A stretch of 64,000 nucleotides of DNA from assembly GCA_016712715.1 (NCBI GenBank), contig JADJQM010000003.1:682001-746000 (forward strand), in the 5' to 3' direction. The notes under the pieces were generated by a model that searched no databases, was not told the origin of the DNA, and saw only the letters and a program-made list of their open reading frames with translations. Shown piece by piece: positions 28,755 through 36,835 of the stretch (the first letter of the stretch is position 1; the number at the start of each line of letters is the position of its first letter). Made by a program: the position numbers and the translations under genes. The stretch is from Rhodospirillaceae bacterium. Its GTDB lineage: Bacteria > Pseudomonadota > Alphaproteobacteria > Dongiales > Dongiaceae.

Positions 28755-29728
28755 CTAGGCCTTGGCAAAATAGGGCTGCAAGTTCCGCCGGATGCGCGCC
28801 AGCACCGGTTCACCCGCGGGCTGCCGCTGAAACACCTCGCCCGTGATCGTCTCATAGGCGTGGATGTAGACTTCCGCCGTCTCCAGGATGAGTGCTGCCG
28901 GGATCTCGGGGATCGCATCCTTGTAGGGATCGCAACGTGCCGACACCCAGCTGCGCACGAAATCCTTGTCGAAACTCTCCGGCCGAGTGCCTGACGCGAA
29001 GCGTTCCGGATAGCTTGAGGCCAGCCAGTAGCGGCTGCTGTCCGGCGTATGGATCTCATCGGCAAGGATGATGCGGCCGCTCTTGTCGACTCGAACTCGT
29101 ATTTGGTATCGACCAGGATCAGCCCGTGCTTGGCGGCCAACTCCTGCCCGCGTGCAAAAAGTGCCAGCTCATATTTGGCGAGTGTCTGCCATTGCTCGGC
29201 CGTCACCAGTTTCTTCGCCACGATCTCGTCCGGCGTCAGTGGCTCGTCATGGCCGCCATCGAACGCCTTCGAGGTCGGCGTGATGATCGGCTGCGGCAGC
29301 TTCTCATTGTCGCGCATGCCGTCCGGCAGCGTGACGCCGTACATCCGGCGCAGGCCCTTCTTGTAGAGGGTGAGGATCGACGTCCCCGTGGTGCCGGCAA
29401 GATAGGCGCGCACCACGATCTCGACCGGCAGGATGTCGAGCCGCTGGCCGATCACGACATTGGGGTCGGGATAATCCAGCACATGGTTGGGGCAGATGTC
29501 CTTGGTGGCCTCGAACCAGTAGCGCGCGGTCTGCGTCAGCACCTGGCCCTTATAGGGAATGGCGGCGAGGATCCGGTCAAAGGCCGAGAGGCGGTCGCTG
29601 GCGATGATCACGCGCCGCCCGTCGGGCAGATCGTAATTGTCGCGCACCTTGCCGCGGTAATGGTTGGGCAGTTCCGGAATGGTCGCATCGGCCAGAATCT
29701 GCGCCGGATCGAGTTTCGCGTCGGTCAT
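28755..29728 (-). CDS. purC: SAICAR synthase PurC, frameshifted as sequenced
   Basis: PurC (about 320 residues, the longer yeast-like form) catalyses the aspartate-adding step of purine synthesis. The first frame carries YRGKVRDNYDLPDGRRVI, IASDRLSAFDRI, VEIVVRAYLAGTTGTSI and GLILVDTKYEF. The reading then shifts near 29091-29093: the next frame gives VDKSGRIILADEIHTPDSSRYW and continues through FDKDFVRSWVSA to the stop at 28755. One base (probably a G in the glycine codon following YEF) is missing. Start choice is uncertain: ATGs at 29728, 29731 and 29737 are in frame; I prefer 29728, which has GGA 6 bases upstream. A real loss would make the cell a purine auxotroph, so error is likely. Confidence 0.88.
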
Positions 29729-29807
29729 CATTTCCATGTGGGCAAGCTGTGGGATGCCCACTTGTGCGCGGCCCGGCGGCAAAAAGCAACGATGCGTTTT
29801 TGCGACC

Positions 29808-30677
29808 CTATTGTCCCTGCAGCGACAAGGTGACCGTGCCGATATCGCCCGAAACCGTCTTCTTGTCCGCACCGAAATTTCCCGGCATCGGACCGATGAC
29901 CTGCGGCAACGCGGTGGAGCCCATCAACTGAACCTGCCGCTGTCCCGCCCCCTTCAGCGAACTCGTTGCCGGAAAGGAACCCATCGCAGTGGTGGCGAGG
30001 CGGTAGCGCGTGGTGTTGGCCAGCGAATCCGTCTCCGCCTCGAACACAATCGCCTGCGGATCGACCGGTGCCGAGCCTTTCACCGTCGTCGTATCGGTAT
30101 AGGCGCCGACGCCGCCTTCGCCGCCCGGATCGCTGTCGACATAGGTATCATCGACACTGAGCGTGCCGCTGCAATTCTGCGCCGACCAGGTCTGATAGCG
30201 CGCCGGTCCGAGATCGGGCATGAGGCCGGCGACATCGGCCGCGGCCTGACCTTGCTTGGCAGCCATGTCCTGGATTTCCTGGGTCTGCGACATCTGCTGC
30301 ACGGCGGCCATGAGGCAGGCCTCGTCCTCACCGCATTTTTCGACCATGGCCTCCATGTTCGCCACCGTTGCCTCGCTCGGGGCGTAGTTCTGCTCGAATG
30401 CCTGGCCATTGGCCTGCGCCTGCGCCGTCGCTGCCTCCTGTGCCGCCGTCGGACCATCCCAGCTGATCTGAACGGCCGGCCCGGCGATGAGGACGCATTG
30501 CGCGTTCAAGACGCGCGCAATGGCGGAACTCGCCCATTCGCCTTTGCTCTGCTCTTTCACCGCCACGCTGAAATTGAGCGTCTTGGCGGTGCCTTCCGGG
30601 GCCGGATCAGCGAGCGCCATGCCGGCTGAAATGGGCAGGCTCAGAACGGCAAGTGCGGTAGCCAGATTGCGGTGCAT
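29808..30677 (-). CDS. Exported protein of unknown function
   Basis: A 289-residue protein with a clear Sec signal peptide (MHRNLATALAVLSLPISAG, cleavage near MALADP). The start ATG at 30675-30677 has GAGGGG 9 bases upstream; an earlier in-frame GTG at 30767 is less likely because it precedes the signal peptide. The mature part has four cysteines, including the pair in EKCGEDEACLMAAVQQM, a Gln/Ala-rich helical centre (about 80-160) and a beta-rich C-terminal half with many Thr/Ser (YRLATTAMGSFPATSSL). I do not recognise a family. It is on the same strand as the DSD1 operon, 108 bases downstream of it. Confidence 0.7.
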   Translation of the reverse strand: MHRNLATALAVLSLPISAGMALADPAPEGTAKTLNFSVAVKEQSKGEWASSAIARVLNAQCVLIAGPAVQISWDGPTAAQEAATAQAQANGQAFEQNYAPSEATVANMEAMVEKCGEDEACLMAAVQQMSQTQEIQDMAAKQGQAAADVAGLMPDLGPARYQTWSAQNCSGTLSVDDTYVDSDPGGEGGVGAYTDTTTVKGSAPVDPQAIVFEAETDSLANTTRYRLATTAMGSFPATSSLKGAGQRQVQLMGSTALPQVIGPMPGNFGADKKTVSGDIGTVTLSLQGQ

Positions 30678-30785
30678 GAGATGTCCCCTCTCGAATCTGA
30701 TCCGGTCGAAACAAACCCTCTGCTCACTCTGCCAAAGCAGGGCCGGCGACGCAGTGACGCCCATCACACAGGGGGGCTCACAGGA

Positions 30786-31904
30786 TCAGGTCAGCGCGCC
30801 ACGTCCGTCAACCGGCCAGATTTCGGCCACCCTGTCGCCGCGAATGGCGATGATCCAGTCATGGAGATTGACCGTGGGGTCGCAATGGCCGGGGACGAGC
30901 CGAAGCCTCTCCTCCAGCGCCGGCAGAGCCGGCGCCGCACCCCGCAGCACACCATGCTCATCGGACGGTGAGTCGAAGCTGAGGTCCGGTCGCCCGAAAA
31001 CGGTCGGATAACCGGAATCGACCGAATGCGCCTTCAGGCCAGCATCGATCACGGCAAAATCAGCGCGCCGGCTCATCACGGCGGTGAGCACGAACAGGCT
31101 GTGCTGGAAGCGTGGGCTCTTGGGGTCCCACATATTGTCGGCATAGTCCCGGTCCATGAACACATAGGAGCCTGGCTGGATTTCGTTGTAGACGCCGCTG
31201 GCGGCTTCGATCGGGAAGCTGCCCGTGCCCGCCCCCGTCACCACCGGCACCTTGATGCCGCGTGCTGCAAGGGCCGCCACCAACTCGGTCGCCCGACCGG
31301 CAGCAAAATCGATCGCCGCCTTGCGCTCCTGCGGCGTGCGCAGATGCTGCGCCATGCCGTGATAGGCGTGGATGCCGCCAAAGCGCAGACCGGCCGCTTT
31401 GTTGATCTGCTCGACCAGCGCCACCGCATCCTCGATGCGGATGACGCCGCAACGCCCGGCGCCGACATCAAGCTCGACATAGGCCTCGATCGGCTTGGGT
31501 GCCGCAGCGGCCGCCTCGATCAACTGCGCAAGCCCAAGATCGCTGTCGACACAGATGCCGATCCGCGCCTTCGCGGTGAGCGCCGCAAGGCGCGCCAGCC
31601 GGGTCCTGCCCAACACCTCATTGGTGACCAGCACATCGGTGACCCCGCCCGCGACCAGTGCCTCGGCCTCGCTGACCTTCTGGCAGCAGAGGCCGACGGC
31701 GCCCAATGCCATCTGCCTTTTGCCGATGATGGCGCTCTTATGCGTCTTGCCATGGGGGCGCAATCGCATGCCGCGCGCCTTGGCAAATTCCGCCATCGCC
31801 TGCAGGTTGGCCTCGAATGCGTCAAGATCGACGATCAGCGCCGGCGTCTCGATGGCGCTGATCGGGTCACCGGGGGAAAGCTCGGGTCGACGCGCCGCCA
31901 TCAT
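30786..31904 (-). CDS. DSD1-family PLP enzyme (D-threonine/3-hydroxyaspartate aldolase-like)
   Basis: A 372-residue fold-type III PLP protein. The N-terminal IETPALIVDLDAFEANL and the lysine of RPHGKTHKS (K53), which should bind PLP, are typical of the DSD1 / alanine-racemase N-terminal family. A C-terminal GHCDPTVNLHDW provides the His and Cys metal ligands of D-threonine aldolase and D-serine dehydratase-like enzymes. Known members cleave beta-hydroxy D-amino acids or glycine-derived hydroxyaspartate; which substrate is used here cannot be told. It begins directly after the amidase stop and is the last gene of a four-gene operon with two transporters. Confidence 0.87.
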   Translation of the reverse strand: MMAARRPELSPGDPISAIETPALIVDLDAFEANLQAMAEFAKARGMRLRPHGKTHKSAIIGKRQMALGAVGLCCQKVSEAEALVAGGVTDVLVTNEVLGRTRLARLAALTAKARIGICVDSDLGLAQLIEAAAAAPKPIEAYVELDVGAGRCGVIRIEDAVALVEQINKAAGLRFGGIHAYHGMAQHLRTPQERKAAIDFAAGRATELVAALAARGIKVPVVTGAGTGSFPIEAASGVYNEIQPGSYVFMDRDYADNMWDPKSPRFQHSLFVLTAVMSRRADFAVIDAGLKAHSVDSGYPTVFGRPDLSFDSPSDEHGVLRGAAPALPALEERLRLVPGHCDPTVNLHDWIIAIRGDRVAEIWPVDGRGALT

Positions 31905-32576
31905 TCACCTGCCCAGAAGTCCGTTGAGAATCGCCGCCAGTTCCGCATCCGGCACATCGCTCAAGCGGCCCTGCCGGAAATGGCGGCAGAAGGCGCGCGT
32001 CGCGGCCGCACGGTCGCTGGTCTCATAGCCATAGCGCTGGAGGGCCGCGAAGAAGGCGTCATCCGACCATTGCACCGGCTTCGGGCTGGGCCACACACCC
32101 ACACCTGCAGCGGCCAGTCCCTGCCAGTCGAACAATTCGCCCGGATCTTCCTTGCGCAGCGGCGCCACGTCGCTGTGGCCGATCACCCGTGCTGCCGGAA
32201 TGCGATGCCGCGTGATGATGCCCAGCGACAATTCCAGCACCGCCGTCATCTGCGCCGCCGGAAAGGCGCGATAGCCGAATTCATGGCCCGGATTGACGAT
32301 CTCGATGCCGATCGAGCGCTGGTTGATGTTGGCGGCCCCCAGCCAGGACGAGACGCCAGCATGCCAGGCGCGCCGATCCTCCGGCACCAGATGGAACACG
32401 CGCCCATCTTCCTCGACCACATAATGCGCACTCACCTTCGCCGCCGGATCGCGCAGCCGGCTGAGCGCCATCTCGCCGCTCGGCATACCCGTGTAATGCA
32501 GCAGCAGGATATCGACCGCCTGCCCATCGCGGCTGTCATGGTTGGGTGAGGGTGCCTGGATCAACGTTGGGGGCAT
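31905..32576 (-). CDS. AmpD-like N-acetylmuramoyl-L-alanine amidase (Amidase_2)
   Basis: A 223-residue zinc amidase. Zn ligands and core motifs are visible: LLLHYTGM (His), VSAHYVVEEDGRVFHLV, AWHAGVSSW, NINQRSIGIEIVNPGHE (catalytic Glu region) and VIGHSDVAPLRKEDPGELFDW (His and Asp ligand region). The C-terminal 60 residues form a small helical domain resembling peptidoglycan-binding modules (LQRYGYETSDRAAATRAF). No signal peptide is visible, suggesting a cytoplasmic recycling enzyme of the AmpD type. Gap of 2 bases to the upstream EamA gene and none to DSD1, so one operon. Confidence 0.9.
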   Translation of the reverse strand: MPPTLIQAPSPNHDSRDGQAVDILLLHYTGMPSGEMALSRLRDPAAKVSAHYVVEEDGRVFHLVPEDRRAWHAGVSSWLGAANINQRSIGIEIVNPGHEFGYRAFPAAQMTAVLELSLGIITRHRIPAARVIGHSDVAPLRKEDPGELFDWQGLAAAGVGVWPSPKPVQWSDDAFFAALQRYGYETSDRAAATRAFCRHFRQGRLSDVPDAELAAILNGLLGR

Positions 32577-32578
32577 GC

Positions 32579-33460
32579 TCAGATACCGGTCTTGGTCGAG
32601 GGCGCCACCACGGCCGGGCGGCGGATGACGACGATGGCGACACCGGCCAGGGTCGCAAGCCCGCCCAGCAGCATCTGCCAGGTAATCACTTCATCGAGGA
32701 AGATGTGACCGGAGAGCACGCCGATCATCGGCAGCAGCAGGGTGAAGGGCATGACCTGGTTGACCGGATAGCGCCGCATCATGTTGTACCAGATCCAATA
32801 GCTGAAGATGGCGACGACGATCGATTGGAACAGCAACGCAGCCCAGCCCTGCCAGCTCACATCCATCACCATGGGCCATTGATTGCCCTCGATGAGGTAG
32901 GAGACCACGAGCAGCTGCGGTGCGGCAAGGATTGCGATATAACCGTTGAGCGTCACCGCATCGAACTCGTCGCCCAGCGCCTTCACCTGCACATTGGCCG
33001 TGGCCCAGACCAGGGCCGCACCGACCACCGAGAGGAGCGGCCACAGATTGCCGACGAAGCGCGGCTCGCCGGCGATGAGCACCACGCCGGCGAACGCCAC
33101 CACCATGCCGGTCAGGCGCCGCCAGCCCAGCGTCTCCTTGAAGAAGAAGGCGGCAAGGATCGCCGCGAACGGCACCTGCAGCTGCACCGCGATCGAGCTG
33201 GTTGCGGCATCGAGATAGCGCATGCCGGTGAAGATGAGGCAGAAATGCATGACGCCCATCGTCATGGAAAGAGCAAGGAGCTGCAGCAGCTTGCGCCTCG
33301 GCAGGCCGACGAAGGGCAGCAGCAGCAAGGCCACCAGGCTGAAGCGCAGCGCCACGAAAAACAGCGGCTCGAAATGCATGAGGCCGATCTTGGCCGCCAC
33401 GAAATTGACGCCCCACAGGAACTGGCACAGCAGCATGAGGGCGAGATGTTGCGGCTTCAT
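32579..33460 (-). CDS. EamA (DMT superfamily) transporter 1
   Basis: A 293-residue protein with about ten hydrophobic helices in two EamA repeats. The first begins LLCQFLWGVNFVAAKIGL and the second contains ALVWATANVQVKALGDEF. The family exports amino acids and other small metabolites; a few members import. It is 22 bases downstream of a close paralogue (positions 33483-34365), sharing the RYLDAATSSIAVQLQVPFAA-type segment, so the pair arose by tandem duplication. Substrate unknown; the operon partners suggest muropeptide-derived or hydroxy/D-amino acids, which is inference only. Confidence 0.85.
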   Translation of the reverse strand: MKPQHLALMLLCQFLWGVNFVAAKIGLMHFEPLFFVALRFSLVALLLLPFVGLPRRKLLQLLALSMTMGVMHFCLIFTGMRYLDAATSSIAVQLQVPFAAILAAFFFKETLGWRRLTGMVVAFAGVVLIAGEPRFVGNLWPLLSVVGAALVWATANVQVKALGDEFDAVTLNGYIAILAAPQLLVVSYLIEGNQWPMVMDVSWQGWAALLFQSIVVAIFSYWIWYNMMRRYPVNQVMPFTLLLPMIGVLSGHIFLDEVITWQMLLGGLATLAGVAIVVIRRPAVVAPSTKTGI

Positions 33461-33482
33461 GTTCGTCCCCTAAGCGCCATCC

Positions 33483-34365
33483 TCATGCACCCGGCCCAAC
33501 CGGCTGCGTCACGACCTGCGGCCGCCGGATGATGATGATGGCAAGCCCGGCCATGGTCAGCAGCGCACCCGCGACCATGCGCCAGTCCCAGCCCTCGCCC
33601 AGCAGCAGCACCGCCGTGGTGGCGCCGAAGATCGGCTCCAGCAAGGTGAAGGGCATGACCAGGCTCACCGGATAGCGGCTCATCATCGCATACCAGATCC
33701 CATAGCAGAGGGCGGTGACGATCAGCACCTGATAGGCCATGGCGCCCCAACCGGCAAGGCCGGCCGCCGACACGGCGGCAAGCTGCCCGTCCTCGGTGGC
33801 GAAGGACAGCGCCAGCATGGCCGGCCCGGCGACCAGGCCCCCAGGCGTTGATGCGCCAGCCATCCATGTTCTCGGCCATTTTCTTGATGAGGAGGTTGGA
33901 GGCGACCCAGGAGAGGGCCGCCATCAGGATGAAGCCGGTGCCCAGCCAACCGCCGGCAAATTCCGGCCGTCCCACCAGCACGACGATGCCGACGAAGGCC
34001 AATGCCATGCCGCTCCAGCGCCGCCAGCCGATCCTGTCGCCGAACAGCAGACCCGCGACCAGGGCCGCGATCGGCACCTGCACCTGGATGAGGATCGAAC
34101 TGGTGGCAGCGTCAACGCGCGAGATGCCATGGAAGATGCAGGCGAAATGCACGACGCCAAGGATGAAACCCAGGGTCAGGACCGGCTTCCAATCGGCGCG
34201 CTTGGGCAGGCCGACGAAGGGGCAGATGAGGGCCGCCACCGCGATCATGCGCAAGGCGGCGAAGAACAGTGGCGGCCAGTCGGCCAGGCCCCATTTGACG
34301 ACGGCGAAATTGGCGCCCCACAGGATCTGGGAGAAGACCAGCAAGGCGATATGGCGGGCGGTCAT
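33483..34365 (-). CDS. EamA (DMT superfamily) transporter 2, frameshifted as sequenced
   Basis: The first 190 codons read MTARHIALLVFSQILWGAN through the first EamA repeat and into the second (LSWVASNLLIKKMAENMDG). At a run of five C on the + strand (33838-33842) the frame changes; the continuation LVAGPAMLALSFATEDG to IIIIRRPQVVTQPVG is in another frame and ends at 33483. A run of four would restore one 290-residue protein of normal length. This is a single-base insertion in a homopolymer, so either a recent mutation or a read error. Paralogue of the gene directly downstream and first gene of the operon. Confidence 0.82.
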
Positions 34366-34477
34366 CAGGGACTCTGGGCGGTGGCGGGACTGGTGGTGCC
34401 ATCTCTAGCCCAAGCCACAGGCCCTTACCACCCGCCCCCACTGCATAGGTGCCCGTCGATGGCGCAAGTGGGGCCTA

Positions 34478-34519
34478 CAAAAAAGAAAACGCCGCCGGAG
34501 CGTCCCTCTCCGGCGGCGG
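34478..34519 (-). terminator. Intrinsic terminator after amt
   Basis: On the minus strand the stem GCCGCCGGAG/CTCCGGCGGC (34508-34517 with 34491-34500) encloses a seven-base loop and is followed by a T-rich tract (TTTTCTTTTTT). It lies 30 bases after the amt stop and separates it from the EamA operon. Confidence 0.88.
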
Positions 34520-34547
34520 TGCAGTCTTTACGCTCTGGGAAAACGAG

Positions 34548-35963
34548 TTACTGGACAGCCTCGCCATGAAGGGCGAGATCGAGTCCATCGCGTTCCGCAT
34601 CCTCAGGCACACGACACCCGATGATGAGGTCGACGATCTTGTAGATGACGGCCGTGCCAATGGCGACGAACACGATCGACACCACCACACCCTGGACCTG
34701 GGTGACGAACTGGGCCGAATTGCCTTCCAGCAAGCCGGCCGGCGTATCGCCGCCCTTGATCGCCATGGTGGCAAAGACACCGGTCAGCAGCGCGCCCAAG
34801 GCACCGCCGACACCGTGGATGCCGAACACGTCGAGGGCGTCGTCATAGCCCAGCGCGTTCTTGAGCGTGGTCGAGGCGAAGAAGCACACCACGCCGGCCG
34901 CAAGACCGATGATGAGGGCACCGGTCGGATCGACGAAGCCGGCGGCCGGCGTGATGCCGACCAGGCCCGCGACGATGCCGGAGATACCACCGAGGATCGA
35001 CGGCTTCTTGTGGACGATCCATTCGACCGCCACCCAGGAGCAGCCGGCCGCGGCCGCGGCGATATGGGTCACCACCATCGCCATGACGGCGTTGAAGTTG
35101 GCAGCGAGGGCCGAGCCGGCATTGAAGCCGAACCAGCCCACCCACAGGAAGCCGACGCCGATCACGCTGTAGACCAGGTTATGCGGCGTGAACGGCACCT
35201 TGCCGTGGCCACGGCGCTTGCCGATCATGAGGGCGATGACGAGGCCCGAGACGCCCGAGGCGATGTGGACCACGGTGCCACCCGCGAAATCGAGGACACC
35301 CCAGCCGAACATCAGGCCGGTCCCCGCCCAGACCATGTGGCAGAGCGGCGAATAGACCAGCAGCGACCACAGGATCACGAACACCACGATGGCGGAGAAC
35401 TTCATCCGGTCGGCGAAGGCGCCGGTGATCAGGGCCGGGGTGATAATGGCGAAGGTCATCTGGAACAGCATAAACAGGCTTTCCGGAATGGTGCCGAGCC
35501 CGCCCAGCGTGTCGATGGCCATGCCGGAGAGGAAGATGCGGCTGAAATCGCCGAAATAGGCATTGCCGGGCCCGAAGGCGATGGAATAGCCGAGGATGAA
35601 CCACACCACGGAGAGCACACAGGCGCAGGCGACCGACTGCATGACGATGGTGAGCACGTTGTTCTTGCGGACGAGACCGCCATAGAACAGCGCCAGGCCC
35701 GGCATCAGCATGAACAGGACCAAGGCGGTGGCAACCATCATCCAGACGGTGTCACCCTTGTCCATGGTCGGCACGGCGTCCTGCGCGAAGGCAGCGGCCG
35801 GTGCCAGCGTGGTCGCCATGGCAGCAAGACCGATCCCGACGGCGCGGCCACGATTCATAACCCGACCGCTTTGTTGGTCCGGCCGTTCAATATCGGCGGC
35901 TCCCCCGATCCCGATCTTCCCCAGTCCGGCTTTCCAGCCCCCGATTTCCCCAATGGTGCGCAT
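34548..35963 (-). CDS. amt: Ammonium transporter Amt
   Basis: An 11-helix ammonium channel. Hallmarks are WMMVATALVLFMLMPGLALFYG, FAIITPALITGAFADR, the LDFAGGTVVHIASG segment carrying the first pore histidine, and DVFGIHGVGG carrying the second. The longest supported start is ATG 35963, with a strong GGAGAGG just upstream and lying about 40 bases after the sigma-54 start site. An internal ATG at 35858 begins a typical signal-peptide-like segment (MNRGRAVGIGLAAMA, cleaved near AAAFAQ) and may be the true start. Usually amt follows glnK; no PII gene is adjacent here. A terminator follows. Confidence 0.93.
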   Translation of the reverse strand: MRTIGEIGGWKAGLGKIGIGGAADIERPDQQSGRVMNRGRAVGIGLAAMATTLAPAAAFAQDAVPTMDKGDTVWMMVATALVLFMLMPGLALFYGGLVRKNNVLTIVMQSVACACVLSVVWFILGYSIAFGPGNAYFGDFSRIFLSGMAIDTLGGLGTIPESLFMLFQMTFAIITPALITGAFADRMKFSAIVVFVILWSLLVYSPLCHMVWAGTGLMFGWGVLDFAGGTVVHIASGVSGLVIALMIGKRRGHGKVPFTPHNLVYSVIGVGFLWVGWFGFNAGSALAANFNAVMAMVVTHIAAAAAGCSWVAVEWIVHKKPSILGGISGIVAGLVGITPAAGFVDPTGALIIGLAAGVVCFFASTTLKNALGYDDALDVFGIHGVGGALGALLTGVFATMAIKGGDTPAGLLEGNSAQFVTQVQGVVVSIVFVAIGTAVIYKIVDLIIGCRVPEDAERDGLDLALHGEAVQ

Positions 35964-36015
35964 GCGCCTCTCCTGATTGTCGCGAATTATTCTTGCTGCA
36001 AAGCAGCACCAGGAG

Positions 36016-36031
36016 AGCAACCTTCATGCCA
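36016..36031 (-). promoter_or_regulatory. Sigma-54 promoter upstream of amt
   Basis: The minus strand reads TGGCATGAAGGTTGCT, matching the -24/-12 consensus TGGCACGN4TTGCW at all fixed positions but one, with the required spacing between GG and GC. The start site would fall near 36005, about 42 bases before the ATG at 35963. This points to NtrC-dependent expression under nitrogen limitation, as known for amt in many proteobacteria. No complete NtrC palindrome was recognised upstream. Confidence 0.82.
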
Positions 36032-36253
36032 ATTATAGGATTTATTGATTCATAATAAGAATTTAGCTCATCCGTCATGGTGCGTGCCCGCAATTTAGAC
36101 ATCACCACGAGATCTGCCTAAAATTTAATCAAACAAGCTGACTTTCGTCTCGGTGGACTGTCGCGCGCAGCACGCTACAGTTTCGCGACCCCTGGGAATG
36201 GCCCGGATCAAGGGCTCCCGGGTCATGGCACGGACCTTTACCGAGGAATACCC

Positions 36254-36835
36254 ATGTATGGTCTCGTCAACATCGCCGCCAAGGAGCTGATCACCGGCGA
36301 GTTCGGTGCCGCGGCCTGGGACGAGATCCGCCACAAGGCCCATATCGTCGACGATGATTTCGTCGGCATGCAAGAATACCCCGACGCCTTGACCTATCGC
36401 ATCATCGAGGCGGCGAGCGACCTGCTGCGGGTACCCGGCGCCGACCTCCTCAAGGCCTTCGGCACGTACTGGACCCGTTTCGTCGCCAGGCGCGGCTACG
36501 GCGAGCTCCTGGAAGTCTCCGGCAATTCGCTGGTCGAGTTTCTCGAGAATCTCGACAACATGCACGCCCAGGTGGGCCTGATCTTTCCCGCCTTGCGACC
36601 GCCTTCCTTTCGCGTCACCGATATCGGCGAAGACCGCCTGACGCTCCATTACTTCAGCGCGCGCCAGGGCCTCAGCCCGATGGTGATCGGCCTCCTCGAA
36701 GGGTTGGAAGCGCATTTCCGGCTCAGCATCAGCGCCCGCCAGGTGGCCGACAAGGCGGCTGGCGACGATCACGACATTTTCGAAGTCCGCTTTTCGCAGC
36801 AATCCGGCGTGCCGGCGAACGGGGCAGCCGCGTGA
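36254..36835 (+). CDS. H-NOX (HNOB) heme nitric-oxide/oxygen sensor
   Basis: A 193-residue soluble protein starting MYGLVNIAAKELI, with GAGG 8 bases before the ATG. The heme pocket motifs are present: the proximal histidine in LENLDNMHAQV (H104) and the YxSxR heme-propionate clamp YFSAR (Y133, S135, R137). H-NOX proteins bind NO, and in some cases O2, and regulate a partner kinase or cyclase. The kinase gene directly overlaps it as GTGA, so the two form a sensor-transducer pair. A distal-pocket tyrosine that would favour O2 binding was not evident, so NO is the more likely ligand (inference). Confidence 0.9.
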   Translation: MYGLVNIAAKELITGEFGAAAWDEIRHKAHIVDDDFVGMQEYPDALTYRIIEAASDLLRVPGADLLKAFGTYWTRFVARRGYGELLEVSGNSLVEFLENLDNMHAQVGLIFPALRPPSFRVTDIGEDRLTLHYFSARQGLSPMVIGLLEGLEAHFRLSISARQVADKAAGDDHDIFEVRFSQQSGVPANGAAA

